A stretch of 64,000 bases of DNA. Source: Batillaria attramentaria. Taxonomy: Eukaryota > Mollusca > Gastropoda > Batillariidae. A program made the position numbers and the translations under genes. This document shows positions 1 to 11,374 of the stretch, piece by piece (position 1 is the stretch's first letter; every line of letters starts with the position of its first letter). The stretch covers positions 279,501-343,500 of the forward strand of contig JACVVK020000153.1 in NCBI GenBank assembly GCA_018292915.2. The letters run 5' to 3'. The notes beneath the pieces were generated by a model, which had not been told where the DNA came from, searched no databases, and worked only from the letters and a program-made list of their open reading frames with translations.

Positions 1-352
1 AACAGAAGCGTACTCTATGACGCGGCCACCACACTGTGCACTCCACTAGTGTAACAACAGATGTCGAATTTGAATGTTCGACCGCTCGCGCAAAGTGTAA
101 CAAACAGTGTATCGCATTAAGAGCTGTACTAATCAAGATAGAGTATTCCGACCGTACAGGCTGACTCACGATCGAAACTGTTTCAAAACTGACATAAGAT
201 GGCTAAGAAAAAACGGAGTTAGCCCATCTGATCGAAGTTCAAGGTTGTTGAGCGTTCCTTCCTGTGAAACATACTGCTTTTACATTGACTTTTTAACGGC
301 ATGCAACCATCCGATGAGGATTTTGATATTACCAGACGGTCGTGATGTGCAG
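1..352 (+). other. End of first coding intron of unit A
   Basis: This is non-coding sequence that recurs upstream of NHR exon 2 in every unit. It includes the stretch with 'gcgcaaagtgtaa' and 'atcgcattaagagctgta' and the run into the splice acceptor at 351-352. Any short open frames here are not conserved. The RING exon of unit A must lie to the left of the window. Confidence 0.6.
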
Positions 353-496
353 ACGACAAGATGGCGATTCCACACGAACCACGGGAAGAACATCGTGCTG
401 AGTAACAACCAGCAGACGGCGGAGAGAGTCAGGGGGTACTTTGATGACGCCATCGTGATTTCCAGTGAGGCCATGACGACAAACACACTGTATGAG
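353..496 (+). CDS. Unit A NHR exon 2
   Basis: 48 codons, phase 0 to 0. The acceptor is gtgcag|ACG and the donor GAG|gtcaga. The start was set at gtgcag rather than the attaccag 16 bases upstream, because only this choice is in phase with the RING exon donor. The variable patch after AERVR reads GYFD. Confidence 0.75.
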
Positions 497-2206
497 GTCA
501 GATTATTATCCTGATATCATTGCTGTGTGGACAGTGCTGTATGTCGGGCGACTGTTCCACCAGTACTCGGGATTCAATTCCAACTGAAAGAAAACTTTGA
601 TAAAGTAGCAGTGTTAATGTTCTTTCTGACAAAAACCAAAAAAATGTATTCACAGCTGTCTTGTTGTTTTTATTGTCTCCAGTCTGTTTGTATTTTTCTG
701 TTACTGTTTATACGTGTACTATAGACTGTGAAGCCAGGGATAGGCATAGATGATAGACATGTTTCCAGATTCTGATTGACAGGTGAGTGCAGCCAATCAC
801 AGTACACCAATACTCCGACAGACAAATCACACGTGTAGGATTGTCTGTCGGAGTATTCGAGGGTTCCCTGCCACAACGTCCTATCTCTCTTCTTTCTGTC
901 TGTATCGATGGCAGGGAAACCTCGATATGCTTGACAAAGCTGCCGTGTAATGGCGAAACACAGTGAATCCATGACGTCATGTTGTGGGGAAAAGATCATT
1001 ACGTCAATGTCTTTCATTTTGAAATTACCCCTTTTTTCCCATCAAATGACGTCATGGACGCACCGTGTTGTGTGATTGCACGGCAGAAAGAAATCAAATG
1101 GATTACAATGGAGAATCAGAGGGCGTGACTACGGGCTTGCAGGCTACATGTTCATTATTATATATCAGAGACAATTATCTTTAGGATTTTCTCGGCGCAT
1201 ATTCAAGTGATGTGTGTTGTATCTCTATAGGTACGACTGGATGTAGTGAAAGGAAGCTCGGGTTTTGGGTGTGGTGTGACTGACGGAGACCCGGCAACCC
1301 TCACCGTGCCCTCGGCTACTGCAGGATGGAAAGAGGCCGTAACGATTGGATGGAACTTTGTTCGGAGTTACGGTGTGGGGGTAAGGGGCGTGTGGTATTA
1401 GTATAATCACTATAATGCCGTCTTTACTGGTAACTGGGGAATCACACGTTCTGTGTGACTGACAGGTGCAGTAAGGGGCAAGTGGAATTAGTATCATTAA
1501 TACAATACTGTCTTTACTGGTAACTGAGGAATTACATGCTGACTAAGTTCTGCTGATAGTTCTGTGTGACTGACAGGTGACGTAAGGGACGCGTGGTATT
1601 AGTATAATCACTAGAATGCCATCTTTACAGGTAACTCTGGAATCACATGTTGATTAAGTTCTGCTGATAGGTCTGTGTGACTGACAGGTGAAGGCCTGGA
1701 TTAATTGATTTGTACCGGTCTACGTGACATTGCAACGTTTGATTAGAAAATAAAATCGAGCGGTCTGTATTCAGCTTTTTCCTTTCCGATGTTGAATGTC
1801 TAACATGTGAAGCCGGAATGGCGTTCGCTTCTTACAAGTATTTATTATAAATTATATCAACACAATCAAAGGTTCCCCGATTATAAGATAATCACAGTAT
1901 TTTACGTTTATGTTGTTCTGAGTTTGTTTGATTTTATCGTCTACCATGTACTGATACACAATACATTATATTTTGACACAGACGGACAGTACCGTAGGAA
2001 AGTCACTATACGGTCTGCGTGAGGGAAGTCGTGTCGGGGTGCTAGTGGACACCGCCAACAGTCTCCACCTGTATGTGGACGGACAGCACCAGGGAGTGGC
2101 CGCCAGGAACATACGCCACCCGTGTCACGCTTTTTTCCGTGTCTGTTTCGATATCACAAAGGTAGACACCAATCTTCTTACTGATTTCTGAGTTACATAC
2201 ACAAAG

Positions 2207-2282
<76 letters not shown>

Positions 2283-2686
2283 TCCTTACAAACATATACA
2301 TGTATACGTGTACCTTAATTCTGCCGGGGAGCCGGGATAGCCGAATGGTAGAGCGTTGTACTCTCAATGCTCAGATAAGTCGTGAGTTCGAATCCCGGCT
2401 GGAGCCGAATATTTATACTGGCCTTTTCCTCGCTGCCCCGTCTGTGATATCTCCCTTCCGTGGTGGAAAAGGACGTTAAAGTCCCAAACACCCACCCACC
2501 TCTCTCTGTCTGCCGAAGGAGACGTTTCCCATCAGTCAGAGCCCTTTTCACTTGTTCATGTGTTGTGTAGGTGTGGGCAAATTTGTTTCCTGACAAACAA
2601 CAGATACGTGTATGTATTTGTTTTTCTTTTTCTGTTTTCTGTCTGTCCAGATCTCCACCCTTCCTCTTACAACCAAGACTACCTGA
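353..2686 (+). CDS. Unit A: 3' part of RBCC-NHR gene (NHR exons only)
   Basis: This is the C-terminal half of a RING/B-box/coiled-coil/Neuralized protein. Its first coding exon is outside the window. Four exons, 353-496, 1231-1380, 1982-2161 and 2651-2686, join in phase 0 to give 169 residues. NHR hallmarks are visible in order: WRFHTNHGKNIVLSNN, then LYE|VRLD across the junction, GVTDGDPATL, SRVGVLVDTANSLHLYVDG, and HPCHAFF near the end. In known NHR proteins (Neuralized, NEURL4) this beta-sandwich binds protein partners, and in this family it would present targets to the N-terminal RING ligase. The frame is intact throughout. The stop follows the short last exon (ISTLPLTTKTT). Splice sites were inferred from GT-AG, phase and agreement across units. 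Confidence 0.75.
972..1054 (+). promoter_or_regulatory. Pair of TGACGTCA palindromes, intron 2 of unit A
   Basis: Perfect CRE octamers at 972-979 and 1047-1054, 75 bases apart. Confidence 0.45.
1231..1380 (+). CDS. Unit A NHR exon 3
   Basis: 50 codons, acceptor ctatag|GTA, donor GGG|gtaagg. It contains the NHR motif GVTDGDPATLTVPS. The variable positions read PSATAGW and TIGWNF. Confidence 0.75.
1381..1692 (+). repeat. Intronic tandem repeat that begins at the exon 3 donor, unit A
   Basis: Three imperfect copies of about 90-110 bp start at 1381, 1471 and 1581. Each begins with GTAAGG and ends in 'gtgtgactgacaggtg'. Every copy therefore recreates a 5' splice-site-like GTAAG. Shorter versions follow exon 3 in units B, D and F. 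Confidence 0.7.
1982..2161 (+). CDS. Unit A NHR exon 4
   Basis: 60 codons, acceptor gacacag|ACG, donor AAG|gtagac. It holds the core NHR strand SRVGVLVDTANSLHLYVDG and the C-terminal HPCHAFFRVCFDITK. Confidence 0.8.
2209..2281 (+). repeat. (AC)n microsatellite in intron 4, unit A
   Basis: An uninterrupted AC run starting about 47 bases after the exon 4 donor. It sits at the same position in units A to F. Confidence 0.95.
2327..2500 (+). mobile_element. tRNA-derived SINE, family 1, in intron 4 of unit A
   Basis: The tRNA-like head has an A box (TAGCCGAATGGTAGAGCG) and a B box (GAGTTCGAATCCCGGC). A unique body ends in 'ggtggaaaaggacgttaaa' followed by a C/A-rich tail. The same insertion lies in intron 4 of units A to F, so it predates the duplications. 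Confidence 0.85.
2651..2686 (+). CDS. Unit A NHR exon 5 (last coding exon)
   Basis: Eleven codons and TGA after acceptor tgtccag|ATC. In phase 0 it encodes ISTLPLTTKTT, which completes the last NHR strand. A second frame stays open longer but is out of phase with exon 4. Confidence 0.6.
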   Translation: MSTLPLTTKTT

Positions 2687-2823
2687 TGGCCAAAGAAGAG
2701 CACCCGGAGCCACGATGGCTCAGTGGATCCTTTCAGTTGTCAACCCACAACGAGATGATAGTCCAAGTAACGGGGAGACAACTCGTCCGCACCTGAAAGC
2801 CAGCTTGTGAACTACACACAAGA

Positions 2824-2870
2824 GCTAGCAGCCCATAGAGGGATGAGGGGATAGGTGGTCGCTGCTAGCA
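2824..2870 (+). promoter_or_regulatory. Conserved 3'UTR stem-loop, unit A
   Basis: GCTAGCAGC and GCTGCTAGC form inverted arms about 28 bases apart. The same arms lie 130-175 bases past the stop codon of units A to F. Confidence 0.5.
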
Positions 2871-2954
2871 ATGCCAGAACGTGAAATAATAATTAGAATG
2901 TGTTCAAATTGATCATACACAAGTCCTTTGTTACCGGATTTTTTATTTTTTATT

Positions 2955-3120
2955 TTTTGAGGGGGGGGGGGGGAGCGAGGGGGGGTGAGTTGAGGGGTGG
3001 AGAGGGGGGGGGGGGCGGGATTTTAAAGCATTTCTAGGGTGTCATGCGCCGCGTTGTGTTTTAATGTTTACAGCATATTGTCATGCGCCGCGTTGTGTTT
3101 TAATGTTTACAGCATATTGT
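2955..3120 (+). repeat. Poly-G tracts and 40-bp direct repeat
   Basis: G-runs at 2961-3015 are followed by two back-to-back copies of a ~40-bp unit, 'tcatgcgccgcgttgtgttt' and onward (3042-3120). Single copies of related sequence follow units C, D, E and F. Confidence 0.7.
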
Positions 3121-3235
3121 TTGAAATCCGTCTCTGTACTGTGTAGCCGAAAATAGTTTACATGCTGGTTAATGCGTTAGCTACCTTTATTATCGTCATG
3201 CGTGCGCGAAGTGTCGAACTGCTCTTTAATAAAAC

Positions 3236-3690
3236 CAGTATTGTATTGTATTGTATTGTATTGTATTGTATTGTATTGTATTCTATTGTACGTAGTCCCA
3301 TCATTGTGGTAAGGGAAATTTGAGCTGTGCCCTCCTTCCCCCCGCCTGGAGGGGGTGGGGAGGGGGGGGAGGGGGAATGCGTCACCGTTATACCGTGTCA
3401 TCCATTGTTTCCTTCCCTCGTTTTCCCAGCATGCACAGCGTGTGATTGTTTTTCCACTCCCTCTCCCGTATGAAATGGGATCTTTACAACCTGCACACTT
3501 GATCTTGTGCGTGCGTGTGAACACGAAAGCGAGACAGGCACCGTAAAAGCGTCTGCACGTGAATTTTACTCCACGTGGTAGGGAAAAAAATCCTACTAAA
3601 TTCCTGCCCACCGGAGATTCGAACCATGCAGCTCATGGTTCCAAGTCGGATGCTTTAACCACTAGACCAAATCCCCTGTCTCATTTTCCG
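3236..3690 (-). mobile_element. tRNA-derived SINE, family 2, with (CAATA)n tail
   Basis: Read on the - strand, the head is GGTCTAGTGGTTAAAGCATC (A box) and GGTTCGAATCTCCGG (B box). A body follows with 'aaagatcccatttcatacgg', then 'gataatgggacta'-like 3' sequence and a (CAATA)n tail, seen on + as (TATTG)n at 3238-3287. The TATTG tracts of the window are tails of this family. Confidence 0.8.
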
Positions 3691-3909
3691 TAATTAATCA
3701 AATCAGTGCATCGCTATTGTGTGTCACATTATCATGATCATTATTACGCCGAATGATGTTGATGTCATACTGACCAGACGGTTTCTTAAGCCGTATATGA
3801 TCTTCCACCCAAGTGTATTTCTGTTCACCAGGTTGTTTTGTACAGGTTGTCTTGTTTCAATAAAACAATATTTTTTCATTCAGTTACTTCTGGCCTTGCC
3901 ATGACAGCA

Positions 3910-3911
<2 letters not shown>
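3683..3911 (+). repeat. Repeated flank with AATAAA, after unit A
   Basis: A block beginning 'cattttccgtaattaatcaa' and ending 'tttcaataaaa' recurs after the family 2 SINE in several intergenic spacers (21070-21260, 49305-49480). AATAAA at 3859-3864 could be a distal polyadenylation signal of unit A, but it could equally belong to a repeat. Confidence 0.4.

Positions 3912-3979
<68 letters not shown>
3911..3979 (+). repeat. (TG)n microsatellite
   Basis: An uninterrupted TG run. Related TG runs follow the AATAAA-bearing block in other spacers. Confidence 0.95.
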
Positions 3980-3981
<2 letters not shown>

Positions 3982-4064
3982 ACGTGTTTGTTCTTGCAAG
4001 TAACCTCTGATTTAAAAAAAAAAATCAGTAAATAGTGTTGTCTAACCTTGTTTTCATTACCACC

Positions 4065-4166
4065 TAATTGAAATAACGATTAAAGTAACCCTTGAAATAA
4101 GCCTTGAAATAACACTTGACATAACGGTTAACATAAACCCTAAAATAAAACTTTAAATAAAGGTTG
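4065..4166 (+). repeat. Degenerate ~15-bp tandem repeat, left half
   Basis: Imperfect copies of 'cttgaaataac' and 'cttgacataac'. The array resumes at 4498-4546, so the SINE between them inserted into it. Confidence 0.65.
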
Positions 4167-4175
4167 TTGTTTTTT

Positions 4176-4497
4176 TGTTTACTACTTTATTATCCCTTTG
4201 GGGAAATTCGGACTGCTTCTTCCGGGGGAAGCTCGTCGCCGCGGTGCAGCGCCACCCAATATCTATCCTCTTTTTTTTTTCTTTTTTTTTTTTTACAATT
4301 TTCCTGAGGGAGGAAAGCCAGATAACCCGGAGAGAAACCCCGATGAGCAGGCCGGTAGCCCGGAAAAATCGGTATCACATGTCCCAAGCTACACCTGGGC
4401 TCGAACCCACGCTTCATCGCCATGACATTGGTGACGGCCGTTCAGTAGCATAGTGGCTAAATCCGACGCGCTACCTATTAGACCACCGCTCACCCTT
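4176..4497 (-). mobile_element. tRNA-derived SINE, family 3, apparently full length
   Basis: On the - strand, the head is GAGCGGTGGTCTAATAGGTAGC (A box region) and GGGTTCGAGCCC (B box). A conserved middle 'ttctctccgggttatctgg' precedes an A-rich stretch. The LINE-like 3' end is AATTTCCCC then GGGATAATAAAG. The tail resembles the 3' hairpin end of CR1/L2-type LINEs, the probable source of its retrotransposition machinery. Confidence 0.8.
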
Positions 4498-4979
4498 GTA
4501 ATAACGCTTGACATAACCCTCGAAGCAACCTCTGACATAACTCTCGGTGGACAGAAGACGTACAATGTCCCAACAGCCGAGAAAGCGTCTTCTCATTCCT
4601 TCTTCTACAGCGGCAGTTGCATGATAACATCATTAGCAAACGCATACACGCGAGACTTAGCGAGACTAGCGACAGCTGCTTGTGTTACACGTAATACTTG
4701 TTCAGTGCAGATGAATAATCTTTCAGAAACAAAAGTTTCATGTCGCTTGTATCTTGTATCAGTCATGATGTTACCCCAGAGAAGAACATCTCGCACGACT
4801 ATAGTACAGCCACTTGTCAGCGTGTGTACTGTATGTATCATACGTATCTGTCATTCACGCGACTAGACATTGTACCGCATGGCCTGTATCAGTTTCTGTG
4901 TGTGAGTAAGACAACTGATAACACGTTTAAAGTACATGCATGTAAAACCTTGTGTGCTGTCACGTGATCATCCAGTCTG

Positions 4980-4987
4980 TGACGTCA
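4980..4987 (+). promoter_or_regulatory. CRE-like palindrome TGACGTCA upstream of unit B
   Basis: A perfect CREB/ATF-type octamer about 150 bases upstream of the proposed 5'UTR exon donor of unit B. It is a promoter candidate by position only. Confidence 0.4.
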
Positions 4988-5029
4988 CGAGCCCGTGAGC
5001 ACCTCCCCCTGACGTCGAAAGAGTTGAAC

Positions 5030-5133
5030 AGACACAGTAATTGGCGGAGTGCTGACTGCTGACCAGTACATTAATTACTTGTCGTTGTCTGTGAACAGTG
5101 AACTGTGAAAGCTACCGGCAGAGTGTTCATTGG
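5030..5133 (+). other. Probable 5'UTR exon of unit B (left edge unknown)
   Basis: It ends in TGG|gtaagtcg, a strong donor, about 640 bases before the RING exon acceptor at 5771-5772. Its left boundary cannot be read. It is not alike in sequence to the 5'UTR exons of C/E or D/F/G, so it would be a third promoter type. Confidence 0.45.
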
Positions 5134-5220
5134 GTAAGTCGGGAACATTTCTTTATACGTGTAAACCACTATTTTCGGTTGTGAATACAGCTTCATTAAT
5201 TATCTCCCCTTCCACACACA

Positions 5221-5221
5221 T

Positions 5222-5266
<45 letters not shown>

Positions 5267-5515
5267 GGCAAGTGGCTGGTGCCGATTACAATGCATTACA
5301 AGTGTTTATTAGTGTGTTATGATAACGATATCAGAGTAATATCACGAGTAACCGACATCACTCTGATAGCAGTCGTGGCTATGTTTTGTGTGTTTGTTTG
5401 AGGTTATTATTGTTATCATTGCCGCTCGGGGCGTTTTATTGTTGTTGTGGTGGTGGTGGTGGTGTGTGTGTGTGTGTCTGTGTGTGTGTGTCTGTGTGTG
5501 TGTCTGTGTGTGTGG
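5221..5515 (+). repeat. (AC)n and interrupted (TG)n/(TGG)n microsatellites in 5' intron of unit B
   Basis: AC run 5223-5263 and TGG/TG-rich stretch 5447-5515. No coding potential; the short frames here are repeat artefacts. Confidence 0.9.
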
Positions 5516-5785
5516 TTTGTGTTGGTATTTTGCCGTTGTCTTGTTGTGGTTATAGGAGTTTGTTTTCTTGTTAGCTGAATAGTAATTCTTTTGGTTTACA
5601 ACAAGGATGCACAACATAGCAATTCAGCAATGACAGAAAACCTGCGTCTAAAATCATACAGCCATTAATTAAGGCACTGCTAGTGATGATGATAGCCATA
5701 AACAACAACAACAACATCTTCAGAATCTCAAGCATTTCGTCACATGTCCGTAACTCGTCATGTTCTGTTCAGATTACCAACCAGG

Positions 5786-6949
5786 ATGGCAACAGCTTCA
5801 GTTGAGCCCGATCAGTTCGAGTGTCCGGTATGCCACGAGAATTTCTCTACCCCTAAAATCCTTCACTGCGCCCACCTTCTGTGTCGTCACTGTCTGATAC
5901 AGTGGCTGAACTCTGACTCTAATGCAAAGTGCCCGTTGTGCCGTGACGTCATTGCTGATGCGTCAGAGAGGGTCGGTAAATCCTGTGACGACATCGCTGA
6001 CTCGCTGCCTACCGATCTGGCCATGGAGGCTAGGGTGGAGTGCGCGGCCATTCTCAGCAAGGATCACGTATGTAGCGGGTGCGATACCACGCCGGCCACG
6101 TCTATCTGTCTGAACTGTGGCGACATGATGTGTACTGTCTGCACCAAAACGCACAAGAAATTCTCAATGTCAAAACACCATGATGTGGAAGACCTGGCCA
6201 CCATGACTGCAGAACGTCTGGCTGCCAAGCGCCGCTTGCCCTGTTCCGTGCACGCCGACAAGACATCGGAACTCTACTGCCCCACCCACGGGGCTGTCAT
6301 CTGTCAGCTGTGCGCCACATCCAAGCACCGCGCATGTCCGGAAGTGACGGAGCTGGAGGAGAAAATGCAGGAGGCGCGTGCAGTGCTGGCGGAGCTGGCG
6401 GCCACACTGAAGGCCGGAGAGAGCAAGCTGGAGAGGGCGATCAACGAGCTGGATCAGTATCTGGTGGACATGGAGAAAGCAACACGGGCTGCCCTGGCCG
6501 ACATTGACCACAAGTGTGACCGCCTGCAGAGTTGCGTGGAGGCCTGTCGCAAGCGTATGAAGGAACTCGCTAAGGGAGCTAACTCAAAGGCCAAGGAAAT
6601 GGTAGAAGAAACAAAATCGGGTTTCATGAAGCGACGTGGGCGAGTGACGTCATACTGTCGACTGGTTGATCGCGTTGGAGACAGGATGCCCCGTGTGTGT
6701 GGTGTCAGCGACATGACCTCCACGCTCCACACTCGCGTAAAAGGCATTGACCTCAACGTGACCTTGCCTGCTGAACTGAAGGTCGTTGCTAGGAAAACTG
6801 TTGTGATCGACAAGAAGGCGCTGGCCCGTATTGAACGTGAACTGTCCCAACTAGGCCAACTGAGTGTGACGCCCGCTGTGAAAGTTGGTTCAACGCCATC
6901 CGCCACAGGAGTGACAGGAGACATGGCCGCTTCACAGGCTGTGGGTCAG
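5786..6949 (+). CDS. Unit B exon 1: RING, B-box 1, B-box 2, coiled coil
   Basis: 388 codons. The exon body starts at 5773 after ctgttcag. The donor is GTGGGTCAG|gtaaca; after it the frame differs between units, as expected for intron. All eight RING zinc ligands and both B-box ligand sets are present. Confidence 0.88.
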
Positions 6950-9900
6950 GTAACACAATCGTCTAATAATAGTGATGATTTTACTGATGTAGGAGGCGCA
7001 ACTCGCAAACGCCATTTAGTTCTCGATGCTAGTTTTATGACAAGTCACGTGTCTTCAGTGAACACACACAGATCCATGTTGCGACATTTCTAGATTCACA
7101 ACATCGTTGTGAGCTGTGTTGGTAGTGTTTAACTGAACATTGTACCGCTTGGACACACGGTGATGTGTACAGTTACAGTGTATAACAGTAGTGTCTAATA
7201 TTGTACCGCTTGGACACATGGTGATGTGTACAGTTACAGTGTATAACAGTAGTGTCTAATATTGTACCGCTTGGACACATGGTGATGTGTACAGTTACAG
7301 TGTATAACAGTAGTGTCTAATATTGTACCGTTTGGACACATGGTGATGTGTACAGTTACAGTGTATGACAGTAGTGTCTAATATTGTACCGTTTGGACAC
7401 ATGGTGATGTGTACAGTTACAGTGTATGACAGTAGTGTCTAATATTGTACCGTTTGGACACATGGTGATGTGTACAGTTACAGTGTATGACAGTAGTGTC
7501 TAATATTGTACCGTTTGGACACATGGTGATGTGTACAGTTACAGTGTATGACAGCAGTGTCTAATATTGTACCGTTTGGACACATGGTGATGTGTACAGT
7601 TACAGTGTATGACAGCAGTGTCTAATATTGTACCGTTTGGACACATGGTGATGTGTACAGTTACAGTGTATAACAGCAGTGTCTAATATTGTACCGTTTG
7701 GACACATGGTGATGTGTACAGTTACAGTGTATAACAGTAGTGTCTAATATTGTACCGCTTGGACACATGGTGATGTGTACAGTTACAGTGTATAACAGTA
7801 GTGTCTAATATTGTACCGCTTGGACACATGGTGATGTGTACAGTTACAGTGTATAACAGTAGTGTCTAATATTGTACCGTTTGGACACATGGTGATGTGT
7901 ACAGTTACAGTGTATAACAGTAGTGTCTAATATTGTACCGTTTGGACACATGGTGATGTGTACAGTTACAGTGTATAACAGTAGTGTCTAATATTGTACC
8001 GTTTGGACACATGGTGATGTGTACAGTTACAGTGTATGACAGCAGTGTCTAATATTGTACCGTTTGGACACATGGTGATGTGTACAGTTACAGTGTATGA
8101 CAGTAGTGTCTAATATTGTACCGTTTGGACACATGGTGATGTGTACAGTTACAGTGTATAACAGTAGTGTCTAATATTGTACCGCTTGGACACATGGTGA
8201 TGTGTACAGTTACAGTGTATAACAGTAGTGTCTAATATTGTACCGCTTGGACACATGGTGATGTGTACAGTTACAGTGTATAACAGTAGTGTCTAATATT
8301 GTACCGCTTGGACACAAGATGATGTGTACAGTTACAGTGTATAACAGTAGTGTCTAATATTGTACCGCTTGGACACATGATGATGTGTACAGTTACAGTG
8401 TATAACAGTAGTGTCTATTATTGTACCGCTTGGACACATGGTGATGTGTACAGTTACAGTGTATAACAGTAGTGTCTAATATTGTACCGCTTGGACACAT
8501 GGTGATGTGTACAGTTACAGTGTATAACAGTAGTGTCTAATATTGTACCGCTTGGACACATGATGATGTGTACCGTTACACTGTATAACATGCTTGCACG
8601 GAGCTAACACACTTTCAGCTCAAGGCGATAACAAGCCCTTTTCTCGTAGTAATCTTGGAATTTACGCGCTTAGTGAAAGCGGCTAATCCTTCCATTTTTA
8701 TACTCACAGATCGGTCTGAGTTGATTTCATAGTATCTATCATCACACCACTTAGACACCTGGACAGTGACAGCGTCTGTCGTGCCAACAGAAGCGTACTC
8801 GATGACGCTGCGACCACAATGAGCGCTTCAGTAATGTAGCAACAGTCTTTGAATTTGAACAGTAGAATTTGAATGTTCGAGCGCTCTTGCAAAGTGTTAA
8901 CAACATTGTATCGCATTAAGAGCTGTACTACTCATCAATATAGAGTATTTCAAGACGCACGCACGAGCGAAACTGTTCCCAAACTGTCATAAGTTAATTG
9001 TCGTAGCAAAGACGGAAGTACCCCGTTTAATCAACATTAACCTATAGGTTGTTGAGTGTTCCTTTTTGTGAAGCATGCTGCTTCTACATTAAATGTATGT
9101 AAAGTAAAGTACTTGTAAACGGTATATCGCCATCCCATGATGATTTTTTTAAAATATTACCAGAATGTTGTGATGTGCAGACGACAAGCTGGCGATTCCA
9201 CGCGAACCACGGGAAGAACATCGTGCTGAGTAACAACCGGCAGACGGCGGAGAGAGCCAGGTGGCTTTTTGGTGACGCCATCGTGATTTCTAGTGAGGCC
9301 ATGACGACAAACACACTGTATGAGGTAAGATTATTATCTTCATATCATTGCTGTGTCGACAGTGTTGTGTGTCGTGCGACTGTTCCATTAGTGCACGTAA
9401 TTCAATCATAACTAAAAGAAAAAAAAAAAACTTTGATTAAATAGCAGTGTTGATGTTCTTTCTGATAAAAAAAAAATGTATTTCACAGCTATACTGCTGT
9501 TTTTATTGTCTCCAGTCTGTATATTTCTGTTATTGTTATACGCGTACTATAAACTGTGAAGCCAGGGATAGGCATAGATAACTGACAATAATTGCCAGAT
9601 TCTGATTGACAAGTGAGTGCAGCCAATCACAGTACACCAATACTCTAACAGACAAATCACACGTGTAGGATTGTCTGTCGGAGTATTCCAGGGTTCCCTG
9701 CCACAACGTCCTATCTCTCTTCTTTCTGTCTGTATCGATGGCAGGGAGGGGGGGGGGGGTTACCATCCTTTTCCACCAGGTGTGATATCAAAGACGGGGC
9801 AACGATGAAAAAGCCAGCACAAATATTTGGCCCCAGCCAGGATTCGAACTCACGAAACGAGCTTAGGACGCTCAACCATTCGGCCATCCCGGCTCCCCCA

Positions 9901-11310
9901 ATGGCAGGGAAACCTTGATGTGCTTGACAAAGCTGCCGTGTAATGGCGAAACAAAGTGAATCCATGACGTCATGTTTTGGAAAAAGAAAGATCATTACGT
10001 CAACGTCTTTCATCTTGAAATCACACCTTTTTTTTCCATCAAATGACGTCATGGACGTACCGTGTTGTGTGATTGCACGACAGAAAGAAATCAGATGGGT
10101 TGCCATGGAGAATCAGAGGGCGTGGCTACGGGCTTGCACATGTTCATTATATCAGAGACAATTATCTTTAGGATTTTGTCGGAGCATATTCAAGTGATGT
10201 GTGTTGTATCTCTATAGGTACGAGTGGATGTAGTGAAAGGAAACTCGGGTTCCCTGTTGTGTGGTGTGACTGTCGGAGACCCGGCAACCCTCACCCTGCC
10301 CTCGGGTACTAGAGGATGGAAAGAGGCCGTTACGATTGGAAGGAATTTTGTTCGGCGTTACGGTGTGGAAGTAAGAGGCTTGTGGTATAATCACTATAAT
10401 GCCGTCTTTACTGGTAACTGGGGAATCACACGTTCTGTGTGATTGACAGGTGAAGTAAGGTGCATGTGAAATAAGTATCAATGTCTTTACTGGTAACTGG
10501 GGAATTACATGTTGACTAAGTTCTGCTGATGTGTTCTGTGTGACGGACAGGTAACGTAAGCGACGTGTGGTATTAGTATAATCACTATAATGCCATCTTT
10601 ACTGGTAACTCGGGAATCACACGTTGACTAAGTTCTGCTGATAGTTCTGTGTGACTGACAGGTGAAGGTCTGGATTAATTGATTTGTACCGGTCTACGTG
10701 ACATTGCAACGTTTGATTAGAAAATAAAATCGAGCGGTCTGTATTCAGCTTTTTCCTTTCGGTTGTTGAATGTCTAACATGTGAAGCCGGAATGGCGTTG
10801 CGCTTCTTACAAGTATTTATTATACATTATATCAACACAATCAAAGGTTCCCCGATTATAAGATAATCACAGTATTTTACGTTTATGTTGTTCTGAGTTT
10901 GGTTGATTTTATCATCTATCATGTACTGATACACAATACATTATATTTTGACCCAGACGGACAGATCAACACGATCAAAAAGTTCACCGATTATAAGATA
11001 AGTAAGTATTTATGTTGTTCTGATGTAGGTTGATTTTATCGTCTACCATGTACTGATGCACAATACATTATATTTTGACACAGACGGACAGTACCGTAGG
11101 AAAGTCACTGCGCGGTCTGCCTGAGGAAAGCCGTGTCGGGGTGCTAGTGGACACCGCCAACAGTCTCCACCTGTATGTGGACGGACAGCACCAGGGAGTG
11201 GCCGCCAGGAACATACGTCACCCGTGTCACGCTTTTTTCAATGTCTGTTATGAAATCACAAAGGTAGACACCAATCTTCTTACTGATTTCTGAGTTATAT
11301 ACAGAAAGTG

Positions 11311-11374
<64 letters not shown>

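Noticed and set aside
335..352. Exon 2 starting at attaccag instead of gtgcag
   Set aside because: It would be out of phase with the GTGGGTCAG donor of the RING exon; the later acceptor is in phase in all units.
2340..2402. tRNA gene
   Set aside because: The A and B boxes belong to SINE heads: the sequence recurs many times with a shared non-tRNA body and tail, and does not fold as a full cloverleaf.
2653..2796. Alternative longer last exon (DLHPSSYN and onward)
   Set aside because: It is out of phase with the exon 4 donor in every unit and is closed early in unit B by an indel. The phase 0 frame gives the expected last NHR strand.
5744..5785. Upstream in-frame start for unit B (and 43810 for F)
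   Set aside because: These codons lie across or before the splice acceptor and are not conserved; MATASV follows the acceptor in all units.
7137..8592. CRISPR array
   Set aside because: Repeats are contiguous with no spacers, in a eukaryotic intron; it is a minisatellite.
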